The notes under the pieces: generated by a model
Database searches by the model: none
Seen by the model: only the letters and a program-made list of their open reading frames with translations
Told to the model about the DNA's origin: nothing
NCBI GenBank assembly: GCA_037128595.1
Contig: JBAXWB010000005.1
Coordinates: forward strand, 62,001-126,000
Direction of reading: 5' to 3'
DNA from: a bacterium
GTDB taxonomy: Bacteria; Verrucomicrobiota; Kiritimatiellia; CAIKKV01; CAITUY01
Length of the DNA: 64,000 nt
In this document: one piece after another, positions 1-7,221 of the stretch
Position numbering within the stretch: the first letter of the stretch is position 1
Layout of the letters: each line of letters begins with the position of its first letter
Position numbers and translations under genes: made by a program

Positions 1-510
1 GCACGGGAGTTGGACCCTTCCCGTCTGGTCACTTTTGTGGTGGCAAATGATGTGCGTCCGCACAAGGCCGCCGCGCAAGCGGACCTGATCTGCACCAATG
101 TTTATTATGGTCTCCACAATGGCGAGGTGGCCCGGCGGATCAGCCAGATCAGGACGTTGGTCTATGAGCCAACGAAGCGCCATCTCCAGGAACACGCGGC
201 GGCCTTCCCGGGTAAACCGATTGTGGTGGCTGAGTTCGGCATGCGCAGTATCTGTGGCTTGTCCGGAACAACGGACTACACAGAGGATTTTCATGCCGCA
301 TATCTGGAAGCGGTATTTCGCGCCATGTCGGAAGTAAAAGAGGTGGCAGGCGGGATGTTGTGGTCCTGGGCCGATTACCGTCATCGGCGAGACATGATCC
401 AGTATGCACCCTACGGCCCTTATGGCGTGGTGACGCTGGACCGGAAGCCGAAGCGGTCCTTGCAGGTGATGGCGAAATGGTATTTGAAAACAAAGCCAGT
501 GAAACGGTGA
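1..510 (+). CDS. GH2-type glycoside hydrolase, C-terminal part (5' end outside window)
   Basis: The frame is open from base 1 and ends at TGA 508-510, so only about 169 C-terminal residues are visible. They match the end of the catalytic TIM barrel of GH2 beta-galactosidase/beta-glucuronidase-like enzymes. The segment VVAEFG (Glu codon 232-234) fits the nucleophile strand, and GGMLWSWADYR further on fits the last barrel strand with its conserved Trp. The segment ICTNVYYG upstream also fits the barrel. Substrate cannot be told from this fragment. It converges on the minus-strand operon that ends at 569, with 58 bp between the stops and no convincing terminator hairpin. The family call is fairly safe; subfamily and exact function are open. 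Confidence 0.75.
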   Translation, partial: ARELDPSRLVTFVVANDVRPHKAAAQADLICTNVYYGLHNGEVARRISQIRTLVYEPTKRHLQEHAAAFPGKPIVVAEFGMRSICGLSGTTDYTEDFHAAYLEAVFRAMSEVKEVAGGMLWSWADYRHRRDMIQYAPYGPYGVVTLDRKPKRSLQVMAKWYLKTKPVKR

Positions 511-568
511 GGGATCAGCTGTTCCTGAGAATCGCGCAAGGGTATCTGTCAGTGGCTATCACTCTTTG

Positions 569-1687
569 TTATTGATTACACCCCCTGAGGTCGATCGGCC
601 AGACCCCGACGACGTCAGACCCCCGAGTCAGGTAATAGCGGTCAAACAGGTTGATGGTTGGATCGCAATGCGATGTCACCAGTTCCAGAACGCTTCCGAT
701 GGGTGGGAGTGCCATGGTATCGGGGCAGGTAATCTTGCCGTACTCGTCACCGAACCAGTCATACACCATCCTCGCCTGTTCTGAACCGAGGATCACGGGG
801 ACGGCCCCATCGCGGTAAAGCGATTTCAAGCCGGCATCCACCGTGACAAATCCCGCCTGATTTCTACTGACGACCGTGGTGAGCAGGCGCAACGCCGGTC
901 CAAACGACGCGAATCGGGCCGGGTCTTCGGCCGACCCAATGGCGAGATACTCCGCATCCATGCAGGCATATGAACCAACCTGAAGTTCGGTCACCTCAGG
1001 GACGGTGAGATCCACATCAAACGTTCCCGTGCCGGTGGAGCTGAAGAGGGTGCAGGTGTCCGTCATGGTTTGCAATTCACGAAACACCCCGACGGCTTCC
1101 TTCAGGCAGTGGAGGGAAGTGGTTTTCCGTTCCTCATAAGACCGGATGTGCTGAACGTGTCCCGCGTAGGCCTGTATCCCGCAGAGTCGCAGGGTGGGGC
1201 GGGACAGGATAGCGGCCGCCAGTTCCCGCGCCGCCGCCGGCCTGACGCCCGTCCGGTGCAGGCCGATGTCCACATCCAGGAGCACGTTCATGGTCCGTCC
1301 GCTGGCCCGCAAGGCCGCATCAAGGAGGTCCAGGCTGTCACAATGGTCGACGACGGTCATTAGGGACGGATCCGCCGCCAGCAGTTCGATCAGCCGTTTG
1401 ACTTTGCCGGGGGTGGCGACCGGTCCGGTGACAAGCACTCCCGTGATGCCGGCCTTTACGAGCACCTCGGCTTCGGAAACCTTGGCGGCACAGATGCCGA
1501 TGGCACCGACTTCCATCTGCCGGTGCGCCAAGGCTGAACATTTATGGGTCTTGGCATGGGGGCGCAGTTTCTTGCCGGCGCGGTCGGCCACGCTCTGCAT
1601 CTTCTGTAAATTCTGGCCAAGAATATCCAGATCCAGTACCAAACAAGGGGTATCGAGTTTAAATTTGTTTTGGGCAGAAGTGGTCAT
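569..1687 (-). CDS. D-threonine aldolase / D-serine dehydratase-like fold-III PLP enzyme
   Basis: 372 aa, alanine-racemase-type (fold III) PLP enzyme of the DSD1/D-threonine aldolase family, expected to act on D-beta-hydroxy amino acids. The N-terminal RPHAKTHK motif supplies the probable PLP lysine K46. The C-terminal metal site reads SHCDPT: His340 followed two residues later by Asp342. Known D-threonine aldolases use His-x-Asp, while eukaryotic D-serine dehydratases use His-x-Cys, so the aldolase type is favoured. It is the last gene of the minus-strand operon. Its ATG overlaps the GH5 stop as ATGA (1684-1687), so the two are probably translationally coupled. No signal peptide, so cytoplasmic. 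Why such an enzyme follows an endoglycosidase is unclear; a hydroxy-amino compound released from a glycoconjugate is one speculation. Confidence 0.8.
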   Translation of the reverse strand: MTTSAQNKFKLDTPCLVLDLDILGQNLQKMQSVADRAGKKLRPHAKTHKCSALAHRQMEVGAIGICAAKVSEAEVLVKAGITGVLVTGPVATPGKVKRLIELLAADPSLMTVVDHCDSLDLLDAALRASGRTMNVLLDVDIGLHRTGVRPAAARELAAAILSRPTLRLCGIQAYAGHVQHIRSYEERKTTSLHCLKEAVGVFRELQTMTDTCTLFSSTGTGTFDVDLTVPEVTELQVGSYACMDAEYLAIGSAEDPARFASFGPALRLLTTVVSRNQAGFVTVDAGLKSLYRDGAVPVILGSEQARMVYDWFGDEYGKITCPDTMALPPIGSVLELVTSHCDPTINLFDRYYLTRGSDVVGVWPIDLRGCNQ

Positions 1688-3567
1688 ATAGCTCCTTGAG
1701 GCGTAATGCTAACCATATGCCATTCTCTATCAATTGAGTGGTGATAAATCAACTTTTGCTTTGTGGTGTGGATCTCGTAGGTGCCATCTGAAACCTGCAC
1801 CACATAGCCCTCAGGATACTGGTAGGCGGGGACGAAAATCTCGGTGGGCTGATGGACGGCGGGGTCGTGCTGGAAAGAGTACTCGAACCGTTTGGTGTGC
1901 AGGTCAAAGGTCATTGCCAGCGGAATTCCGGCAGTCTTCCGGGCATAAGCCCGTACCACGGACTCCAAGGCCCGTCCACCCGAATCGGGATTTCCCGGGT
2001 CCTTTTGCTGATCGGGGCTGAACAACGACAAGTCTTCGTCATTCCAATTGTCACCATGCGCGTTGTTATTGTTGGGGGTATAGTTCCACAGGGTGGCACT
2101 GGCCAGTGAATCTTCCAAGGCGATCATGGTGCGGTTATAGGCCTTCACCTGGGCACTGAAATCACCTGTCCGGAAGGCCTGTTTATTCTCCAGGTCGAAG
2201 GGGATGCCAATCTCGCCGATCAAGGTCGGTACGCCGCCCAGATAGTCCTGGGCTTCCCTTTTGTACAGTCCCAGTTGTTCGGCGAACGATTTGCGGATAT
2301 GGGCTTCCCCATGAACCGCCTGGCGAGTGCGCATGTTGAACCCCACGGCAGGGTCGAAGGTCTTCATGAACAGCACCTGTTCGTCGTACCAATGTGGAGC
2401 GGAGACCACATTCTGTGCGTCCTCCGGCCCCCAGTGCGGTAATTCCCGCCCCGGCACGGTCTCGACGAAGATGATCGCCTGCGGATCGATGGAGCGGATT
2501 TCCTGCGCGAACCGGTTGACGAAGGGCCGCAGGTAGTCCTGGTTGAAGGTGATGGGCCGGCCATTCACCTTCGCGAAATGGTCAGGTCTCAGCAACCGGG
2601 GTTCCCCGTCAATGATATCCCAGACGCCATTGGCCTTCCAGATGGGCTCGTAGCCCTTTCGCCAGACGGATACGCCACCGGGATTGATCAGGCAGGGGTG
2701 GCCTTTCACGGGCTTGGCCAGGCAGCCGTCCCACACGTCCACATATTGCGGGATCCCGGCGCCCAGCAACATGGATTGGAACGGGCTTGGGATGGCGCCC
2801 ATCCGCACCTCGGCGTCGGCCTCCATCAGGTTAGCCCACCCGATATAGCCAGGATAAGGTTCGTTCAGGGCATCATAGCCCACCACCTGCGGCAGCCCTT
2901 TCAACCGTGCGGCAATCTGCTTGATGGCATTGAAGTAATGGCGTTGCAGGTAGTCCTGCACCGGCACCCCGTCCACCTTGGTATTCGGGGCAAAATCGTT
3001 CCCCCCGAAAAAAAGCGTAAACAGGGAGGCGGCCGCCAGTTTCGTGTTGTTGGTCGGCCAGATCATGCGCGGAAATGGGTCGCCATGCACCTGATGGACA
3101 ACGGCCGCGCCTGATGGCGAAAATTGAGTCACATCCATGCCGACCGCCTCAAACGTCCAGCCTGGTGCGCCGTCACCGCCGGACAAACGGCTCCATACAT
3201 CCTGGTGTGGATCAATGAAAAGCTGGATGTCGTACTCGCCGGCCTTCTTTACGACCGCCGTAAGATAATCCAGGTACGATTCGTCATAGATTCCCGGCCC
3301 GGCGTGTTCTACCGCTTCCCAGGTCACCAGGAAACGCAGAAAGGTGAGGCCCCACCGTTTCAAGCGGGAGAAATGTTCATCGGCTTGACACAGGGGGAAG
3401 GGCCGGCCAACGAAAGAGACCACGCGGTGGTTGAAAAAACCGGCAGGGTTATAAGTTGCCCCATCGGGGGTGAAGGGGAGCTTGGAACTGCCGGCAAGAT
3501 TCACGCCGCGCAGAATCAGCGTGCGTCCGTATTCGTCCTTGAACCAGCTTCCGTCAGTCTTAATCAT
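1684..3567 (-). CDS. GH5 family endoglycosidase, endoglycosylceramidase-like
   Basis: About 627 aa. The N-terminal RTLILRGVNLAGSSKLPF resembles bacterial endoglycosylceramidase-like GH5 enzymes. The catalytic pair is visible: acid/base Glu236 in DALNEPYPG and nucleophile Glu452 in LIGEIGIPFD. A C-terminal beta-rich region follows, as in endoglycoceramidases. The frame extends to 3588, but the ATG at 3567 is preferred: it has a purine-rich GGAAGGGG just upstream and overlaps the MFS stop by only 8 bp (ATGATTAA). No clear signal peptide at this start, which fits intracellular hydrolysis of an imported glycoside. Second gene after the MFS transporter, coupled to the PLP enzyme. Family confident; the true substrate (glycolipid or other beta-glycoside) is inferred only from resemblance. 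Confidence 0.8.
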   Translation of the reverse strand: MIKTDGSWFKDEYGRTLILRGVNLAGSSKLPFTPDGATYNPAGFFNHRVVSFVGRPFPLCQADEHFSRLKRWGLTFLRFLVTWEAVEHAGPGIYDESYLDYLTAVVKKAGEYDIQLFIDPHQDVWSRLSGGDGAPGWTFEAVGMDVTQFSPSGAAVVHQVHGDPFPRMIWPTNNTKLAAASLFTLFFGGNDFAPNTKVDGVPVQDYLQRHYFNAIKQIAARLKGLPQVVGYDALNEPYPGYIGWANLMEADAEVRMGAIPSPFQSMLLGAGIPQYVDVWDGCLAKPVKGHPCLINPGGVSVWRKGYEPIWKANGVWDIIDGEPRLLRPDHFAKVNGRPITFNQDYLRPFVNRFAQEIRSIDPQAIIFVETVPGRELPHWGPEDAQNVVSAPHWYDEQVLFMKTFDPAVGFNMRTRQAVHGEAHIRKSFAEQLGLYKREAQDYLGGVPTLIGEIGIPFDLENKQAFRTGDFSAQVKAYNRTMIALEDSLASATLWNYTPNNNNAHGDNWNDEDLSLFSPDQQKDPGNPDSGGRALESVVRAYARKTAGIPLAMTFDLHTKRFEYSFQHDPAVHQPTEIFVPAYQYPEGYVVQVSDGTYEIHTTKQKLIYHHSIDREWHMVSITPQGAI

Positions 3568-4822
3568 AGGCCCCTTCCCTAGTTTCACATGACTCTAATC
3601 GCGGCTCTTTGAGTTTGAGCAGGCTCCAGATGAATGCGAAAAGACTTAAGATCAGACAGGTCATGAACACCGGGCGTATCCCGAAATGTTCGGATGCGAT
3701 GCCCGCCATCAGAGGGGATAATACAAGGGGAATGGACAGCACGAGATTGCCCACAGTGATGTGGGAAAGCCGGTGATCGTGCGGGCATGTTTCCAGCAGC
3801 ATATTGGTGTGGGACATGCAGATGCTTCCGCTGCAGATCCCGATACAGAAATAGGTGATGATGCAGGCGGTCAGGCCAGAGGTGACGAGAATGACAAACA
3901 GCGTGACCCCCTGCATCAAGGTTCCGAAAAGTATCCCAATGCGATGCCCATGCAGGTCTCCGATTTTTCCGAAAACAAGATTCGCAAGAGCGGAGCCCAG
4001 GGTGGCGGCTGCCCCGCAGGAAACAATGGCCGAGTTGCTAAGTGCGCCGCCGTCCGTCGATTTAAAATAGATCGCGACAAAGGGAATCATGCAGAATCCG
4101 AGGGAAGCAAATAGTCTGCACACCAGAAAAGACCTGAAATTGTCGTCGCACAGGCTTTTTTTGAAATTTAACAGAATACCCCTTATGGGCACCTGTTTCT
4201 GGATGTTTGCATCCATGGATTCCGCCGGATCCTTTACCCAGATGAATAACAGGAGGGAACTTGTTGCAAAAATACCGGCGAGAAAATACAGGATGGCGTA
4301 GGCGAGGTGGCCCTCAACTTTATTGATGATGGTGCCGGCCATGAGGCCGCCCAATGACCCCGTCAGGGCGGAAGCAAAGAAGACCATCCCCATCAGGGTG
4401 CCCCGGGTTCGAGTCGCGAAAATGTGCCCCAACCAGTCCGTCCAGACTCCCAAAATCATGCCCCAGGTACACATGAAACCCGCGAAGGAGAGGAGCAGGC
4501 CCCAGCGGGCCACGGCAGGCGAATAATGATTTTCAAAGCAGATCAGGAGTCCGCTGATGAACAGGAACGGAATAATGGCGACCAGGTGCCAAACGATCAG
4601 GTTCCGTTTCCGATGTTTGACCGAATGGAACAAAACCATGCCGAGGAGCTGGGGAAACACGGTCAGACCGGCCTCGAGCGCGCCGATGGATCCGATCATC
4701 CTCACGCCGGCGCCAAATTCAGTCAATAAAACCGCAAGGACGGTGGAGGAGGCGACCAGGGCGGCGTTTAAACCCCAGAAGGCCTCCCCTATGATGAATA
4801 TCATGGCGTTTCGTGACTGCAT
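3560..4822 (-). CDS. MFS transporter
   Basis: About 420 aa with roughly 12 hydrophobic segments, typical of the major facilitator superfamily; it starts MQSRNAMIFIIGEAFWGLNAAL. The loop between the first hydrophobic segments and the Arg-rich loop near FATRTRGTLMGM fit MFS topology. A central loop rich in charged residues (around KDPAESMDANIQKQ) separates the two six-helix halves. The frame can be extended to a TTG at 4888, but that lies inside the 41-bp operator and promoter. The ATG at 4822 has GGAAAG eight bases upstream and is preferred. It is the only transporter in the window and probably imports the substrate of the downstream GH5 enzyme. Substrate unknown. It lies 100 bp downstream of the AraC gene, with its own promoter between. 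Confidence 0.85.
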   Translation of the reverse strand: MQSRNAMIFIIGEAFWGLNAALVASSTVLAVLLTEFGAGVRMIGSIGALEAGLTVFPQLLGMVLFHSVKHRKRNLIVWHLVAIIPFLFISGLLICFENHYSPAVARWGLLLSFAGFMCTWGMILGVWTDWLGHIFATRTRGTLMGMVFFASALTGSLGGLMAGTIINKVEGHLAYAILYFLAGIFATSSLLLFIWVKDPAESMDANIQKQVPIRGILLNFKKSLCDDNFRSFLVCRLFASLGFCMIPFVAIYFKSTDGGALSNSAIVSCGAAATLGSALANLVFGKIGDLHGHRIGILFGTLMQGVTLFVILVTSGLTACIITYFCIGICSGSICMSHTNMLLETCPHDHRLSHITVGNLVLSIPLVLSPLMAGIASEHFGIRPVFMTCLILSLFAFIWSLLKLKEPRLESCETREGAYD

Positions 4823-4884
4823 TGAGGCAACTTTCCAGAATCGTGCCGGTAACGCAAGCATGAGGTGGCCGCAAAGCCGGAATG

Positions 4885-4925
4885 GCAACGAATGTTCAGT
4901 AAAAGCAATTTCTGTCTATTGTCAA
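4885..4925. promoter_or_regulatory. Tandem 20-bp operator (copy 1) over the MFS promoter
   Basis: Two direct repeats of the form GCAA-N5-GTCTA with a 20-bp period: GCAA 4885-4888 with a degenerate GTTCA 4894-4898, then GCAA 4905-4908 with GTCTA 4914-4918. The element continues CTATTGTCAATGC, shared with the copy at 40293. On the minus strand it contains a leftward promoter: TTGACA at 4925-4920, a 17-bp spacer, and TTACTG at 4902-4897, aimed at the MFS gene. The -35 overlaps the AraC stop codon (4922-4924). Direct repeats about two DNA turns apart are typical of AraC-family binding sites, and an AraC gene lies immediately upstream. That this regulator binds here is inferred. Confidence 0.7.
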
Positions 4926-5752
4926 TGCGTGCCATTCCGGTAGTGGCGAGGACTCACTTTGAAATATTGCTTGAACCGCACGGAAAATTGCAGGGCGTTC
5001 TCATAGCCGAGAGACGTTGCAATCTGCTTAAACGGTTCGCGGGTGTTGCTGACTAGATTTTCAGCCACCGTCATGCGTTGATGGATGCAGTACTGTATCG
5101 GGGACAAGCCTGTATGTTTCTGGAATAGCCGGGTACAGTGACGCGCTGATAAGCCAGACACCTTCGCGATCTCCTTCAGGCATACGGGCCGGTGCAGGGA
5201 GGCTTGCACAAATTCCATGGCCTGACGCAGGTTGTCAGGAAAATCAACCGACAACCCTTCCGCGCAGGTCATCAGGATTTCCCAAACAATCAGGGAAACT
5301 TCGCGGGCAAACCCATTATGTTTCAGCGCCAGAGCCCGCCGGACTCGCCGGAAGAGGTTCATGGTCAATGGCAGGTTGTGTGGTGTGATGCGGTCAACCC
5401 CCGTGAGGTGGAAGGCAATCATGACAGACTCCAATGCGGCTCCTTCCAGAATAAGAGACCGTTTGTGCATGACTCCTTCGGATCCCGTCTTCAGCACCTG
5501 ATGACTCCCTTTATGGGCAATGAAAATGGTGCCGCGTTCCACCGTTCCCCGGCGGCCATCCTGTTCAAAGGTCGCGTTTCCGAAAGTTATGAGGCTCAGC
5601 GAAACATTGGGGCGATGCTGCCTGTCAAAGTTATCGCCGGGCCCCCAGCGGGAAACCACCGCCGCCGAGATCCTGACCGGCGGCTCGAATGCGCCTGTCG
5701 TCGCGGTATTGACGTAAGTTCGCTCTGAATATTTCTGAACACGTTTATTCAT
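4922..5752 (-). CDS. AraC-family transcriptional regulator
   Basis: About 276 aa from the ATG at 5752; the frame also allows a TTG at 5794. The N-terminal half is a cupin-like sensing domain (SLSLITFGNATFEQDG followed by a GTIFIAHKGSHQVL strand pattern). The C-terminal ~100 residues carry the two helix-turn-helix motifs of AraC/XylS proteins: CLKEIAKVSGLSARHCTRLFQKHTG, then PFKQIATSLGYENALQFSVRFKQYF. The end KVSPRHYRNGTH fits the family. Its neighbours suggest it controls the MFS-GH5-aldolase operon through the tandem operator at its own 3' end, and perhaps the divergent oxidoreductase. The inducer is probably a sugar released from the glycan, which is inference. Confidence 0.88.
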   Translation of the reverse strand: MNKRVQKYSERTYVNTATTGAFEPPVRISAAVVSRWGPGDNFDRQHRPNVSLSLITFGNATFEQDGRRGTVERGTIFIAHKGSHQVLKTGSEGVMHKRSLILEGAALESVMIAFHLTGVDRITPHNLPLTMNLFRRVRRALALKHNGFAREVSLIVWEILMTCAEGLSVDFPDNLRQAMEFVQASLHRPVCLKEIAKVSGLSARHCTRLFQKHTGLSPIQYCIHQRMTVAENLVSNTREPFKQIATSLGYENALQFSVRFKQYFKVSPRHYRNGTH

Positions 5753-5759
5753 GCGGTTA

Positions 5760-5774
5760 TGTCTATATTTGACA
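5760..5774. promoter_or_regulatory. Candidate half-site and -35 (TTGACA) in the AraC/oxidoreductase divergent region
   Basis: A short interrupted inverted repeat, TGTC-N7-GACA, contains one GTCTA half-site like those in the tandem operators. It also contains a perfect TTGACA (5769-5774) facing the oxidoreductase gene, with CAAATA 17 bases downstream as a weak -10. The rest of the 5753-5939 gap is AT-rich. Function is inferred from sequence only. Confidence 0.35.
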
Positions 5775-5816
5775 TATCTTTGGCCAGTTAGCAAATAGTT
5801 ACACTGTTGTCATAAG

Positions 5817-5852
5817 GCAATATATCTAATATTTTATTGGAAATATATAGCC
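5817..5852. promoter_or_regulatory. 36-bp interrupted palindrome in the divergent intergenic region
   Basis: Arms GGCAATATAT (5817-5826) and ATATATAGCC (5843-5852) pair with one mismatch around a 16-bp AT-rich centre. It lies between the divergent AraC and Gfo/Idh/MocA genes, about 65 bp from the regulator start and about 90 bp from the oxidoreductase start. It could be an operator for autoregulation. It does not match the two other operator types in this window. Confidence 0.4.
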
Positions 5853-5939
5853 TATTTTCCGAAATAAACGAATGGTAACCGAATTCCGAAGAGGTTGCAG
5901 ATTGGCGATATTACCACTATTTACAGAAAGGAAGCGTTT

Positions 5940-7091
5940 GTGAAAAAAGTAAGAATGGGTGTGGTGGGCGTTGGGTCCATGGGGATAGGGCACTTGGATT
6001 ATATATCCAAAGCCAGTCATGTTGAGTTGACCGCTGTGTGTGATGTGAACCCTGAGCGGGTTGATTATGCGGTCAACATCTATAAGTGCGCCTCATTCAG
6101 CGATCACAGGGCCTTGCTCAAGGCGGGGGTCTGTGATGCGGTTCTGATTGCAACGCCCCACTATGCCCATACAACCATAGGGATTGATGCCCTGAAGGCC
6201 GGGCTGCATGTGCTGGTAGAAAAGCCGATTTCGGTTCATAAGGCCGATTGTGAACGATTAATCGCCGCTCATCAGAAGAAGGGGCAGGTCTTTGCCGCCA
6301 TGTTCAACCAGCGTACGGATCCCCATTACCGCAAGATCAAGGAGATGCTGAAGCGTGGAGACCTGGGGAAATTGGATCGTATTACGTGGGTCATCACGAA
6401 CTGGTTCCGGACGGAAAGTTATTATGCTTCCGGAGGCTGGCGTGCCACATGGGCGGGTGAAGGGGGCGGCGTACTGCTCAATCAGTGCCCTCATAATCTG
6501 GATCTCTGGCAATGGTTGTTTGGCATGCCAGACCGGGTGCGTGGCTTTTGCAGTCTCGGCCGCAAGCATAACATTGAGGTCGAAGACGAGGTTACGGCGC
6601 ATCTGGGATATAATAATGGGTGTACCGGGGTATTTATCACGTCCACGGGGGAAGCGCCGGGGGTGAACCGGCTGGAAATTGCGGGCGAACACGGGCGGCT
6701 CACCCTTGAAAACGGCGATCTGCGCTTCATTCGAAATGAGGTCTCGGTCAGCGACTTTTTGCGGAACTCTCCTGAAAAATTCGGTATCCCGCCGGTCTGG
6801 GATATCCAGATCCCCATCTCTGGAAATGGCGGTCAGCATCCCGAAGTGCTTCAGAATTTCATTGATGCCATCGTATCCGGGGTCCCCTTGATTGCGCCGG
6901 CGGCAGAGGGCATCCGATCGGTTGAGCTGGGTAACGCCATGTTGTATTCTTCTGAGACCGGAAAGACCGTGGAGATGCCGCTGGATGCCCGGGCGTATGA
7001 GCGGATGTTGAAGAAAAAAATCACGGGGTCACGATTTGTTAAAAAGACCCGTAACGTCGCGCATCAGGATATGAGCCAATCCGTTAAGTAA
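5940..7091 (+). CDS. Gfo/Idh/MocA family oxidoreductase
   Basis: About 383 aa NAD(P)-dependent sugar or cyclitol dehydrogenase-like protein. The N-terminal Rossmann fingerprint is GVVGVGSMGIGHLDY and the family EKP motif appears in VLVEKPISVHKADC. The C-terminal alpha/beta domain contains WRATWAGEGGGVLLNQCPHNLDLWQW, where the conserved His of this family lies. The start is GTG 5940, with AAAGGAAG upstream; the frame could reach a TTG at 5895, but that lacks a ribosome site. It opens the first plus-strand cluster, divergent from the AraC gene, and probably oxidises a monosaccharide released by the cluster's hydrolases. Substrate not determinable. Confidence 0.88.
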   Translation: MKKVRMGVVGVGSMGIGHLDYISKASHVELTAVCDVNPERVDYAVNIYKCASFSDHRALLKAGVCDAVLIATPHYAHTTIGIDALKAGLHVLVEKPISVHKADCERLIAAHQKKGQVFAAMFNQRTDPHYRKIKEMLKRGDLGKLDRITWVITNWFRTESYYASGGWRATWAGEGGGVLLNQCPHNLDLWQWLFGMPDRVRGFCSLGRKHNIEVEDEVTAHLGYNNGCTGVFITSTGEAPGVNRLEIAGEHGRLTLENGDLRFIRNEVSVSDFLRNSPEKFGIPPVWDIQIPISGNGGQHPEVLQNFIDAIVSGVPLIAPAAEGIRSVELGNAMLYSSETGKTVEMPLDARAYERMLKKKITGSRFVKKTRNVAHQDMSQSVK

Positions 7092-7118
7092 TCCTCAGGC
7101 AAGGAGTAGGTCTGATAA

Positions 7119-7184
7119 GCTAACGATCCCTTCGCAGCCCTGGAGATGAGTTTCAGCTATCTCAAGAACTTGGCGGACATGTAG
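7119..7184 (+). pseudogene. Possible C-terminal scar of a sugar-phosphate isomerase/epimerase-like gene
   Basis: A 21-codon open stretch, bounded by a stop at 7116-7118 and TAG at 7182-7184, reads DPFAALEMSFSYLKNLA. It resembles the C-terminal helix of TIM-barrel sugar-phosphate isomerases (DPF-AL-S--YL). A good ribosome site AAGGAG lies just before at 7101-7106, as if the body of a gene had been deleted and only its ends remain. Two similar collapsed genes occur at 18398 and 24547. The stretch is very short, so the assignment is tentative. Confidence 0.35.
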
Positions 7185-7221
7185 AAACCGGCTGGTTGAT
7201 AAGATCGGAAGTGACTAAAAT

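Noticed and set aside
540-570. Possible terminator between convergent genes near 550
   Set aside because: AGTG...CACT gives only a 4-bp stem before TCTTTGTT, too weak to call.
4823-4888. N-terminal extension of the MFS protein from TTG 4888
   Set aside because: It would start inside the tandem operator and the predicted promoter; ATG 4822 has a ribosome site and begins with sequence typical of a first membrane segment.
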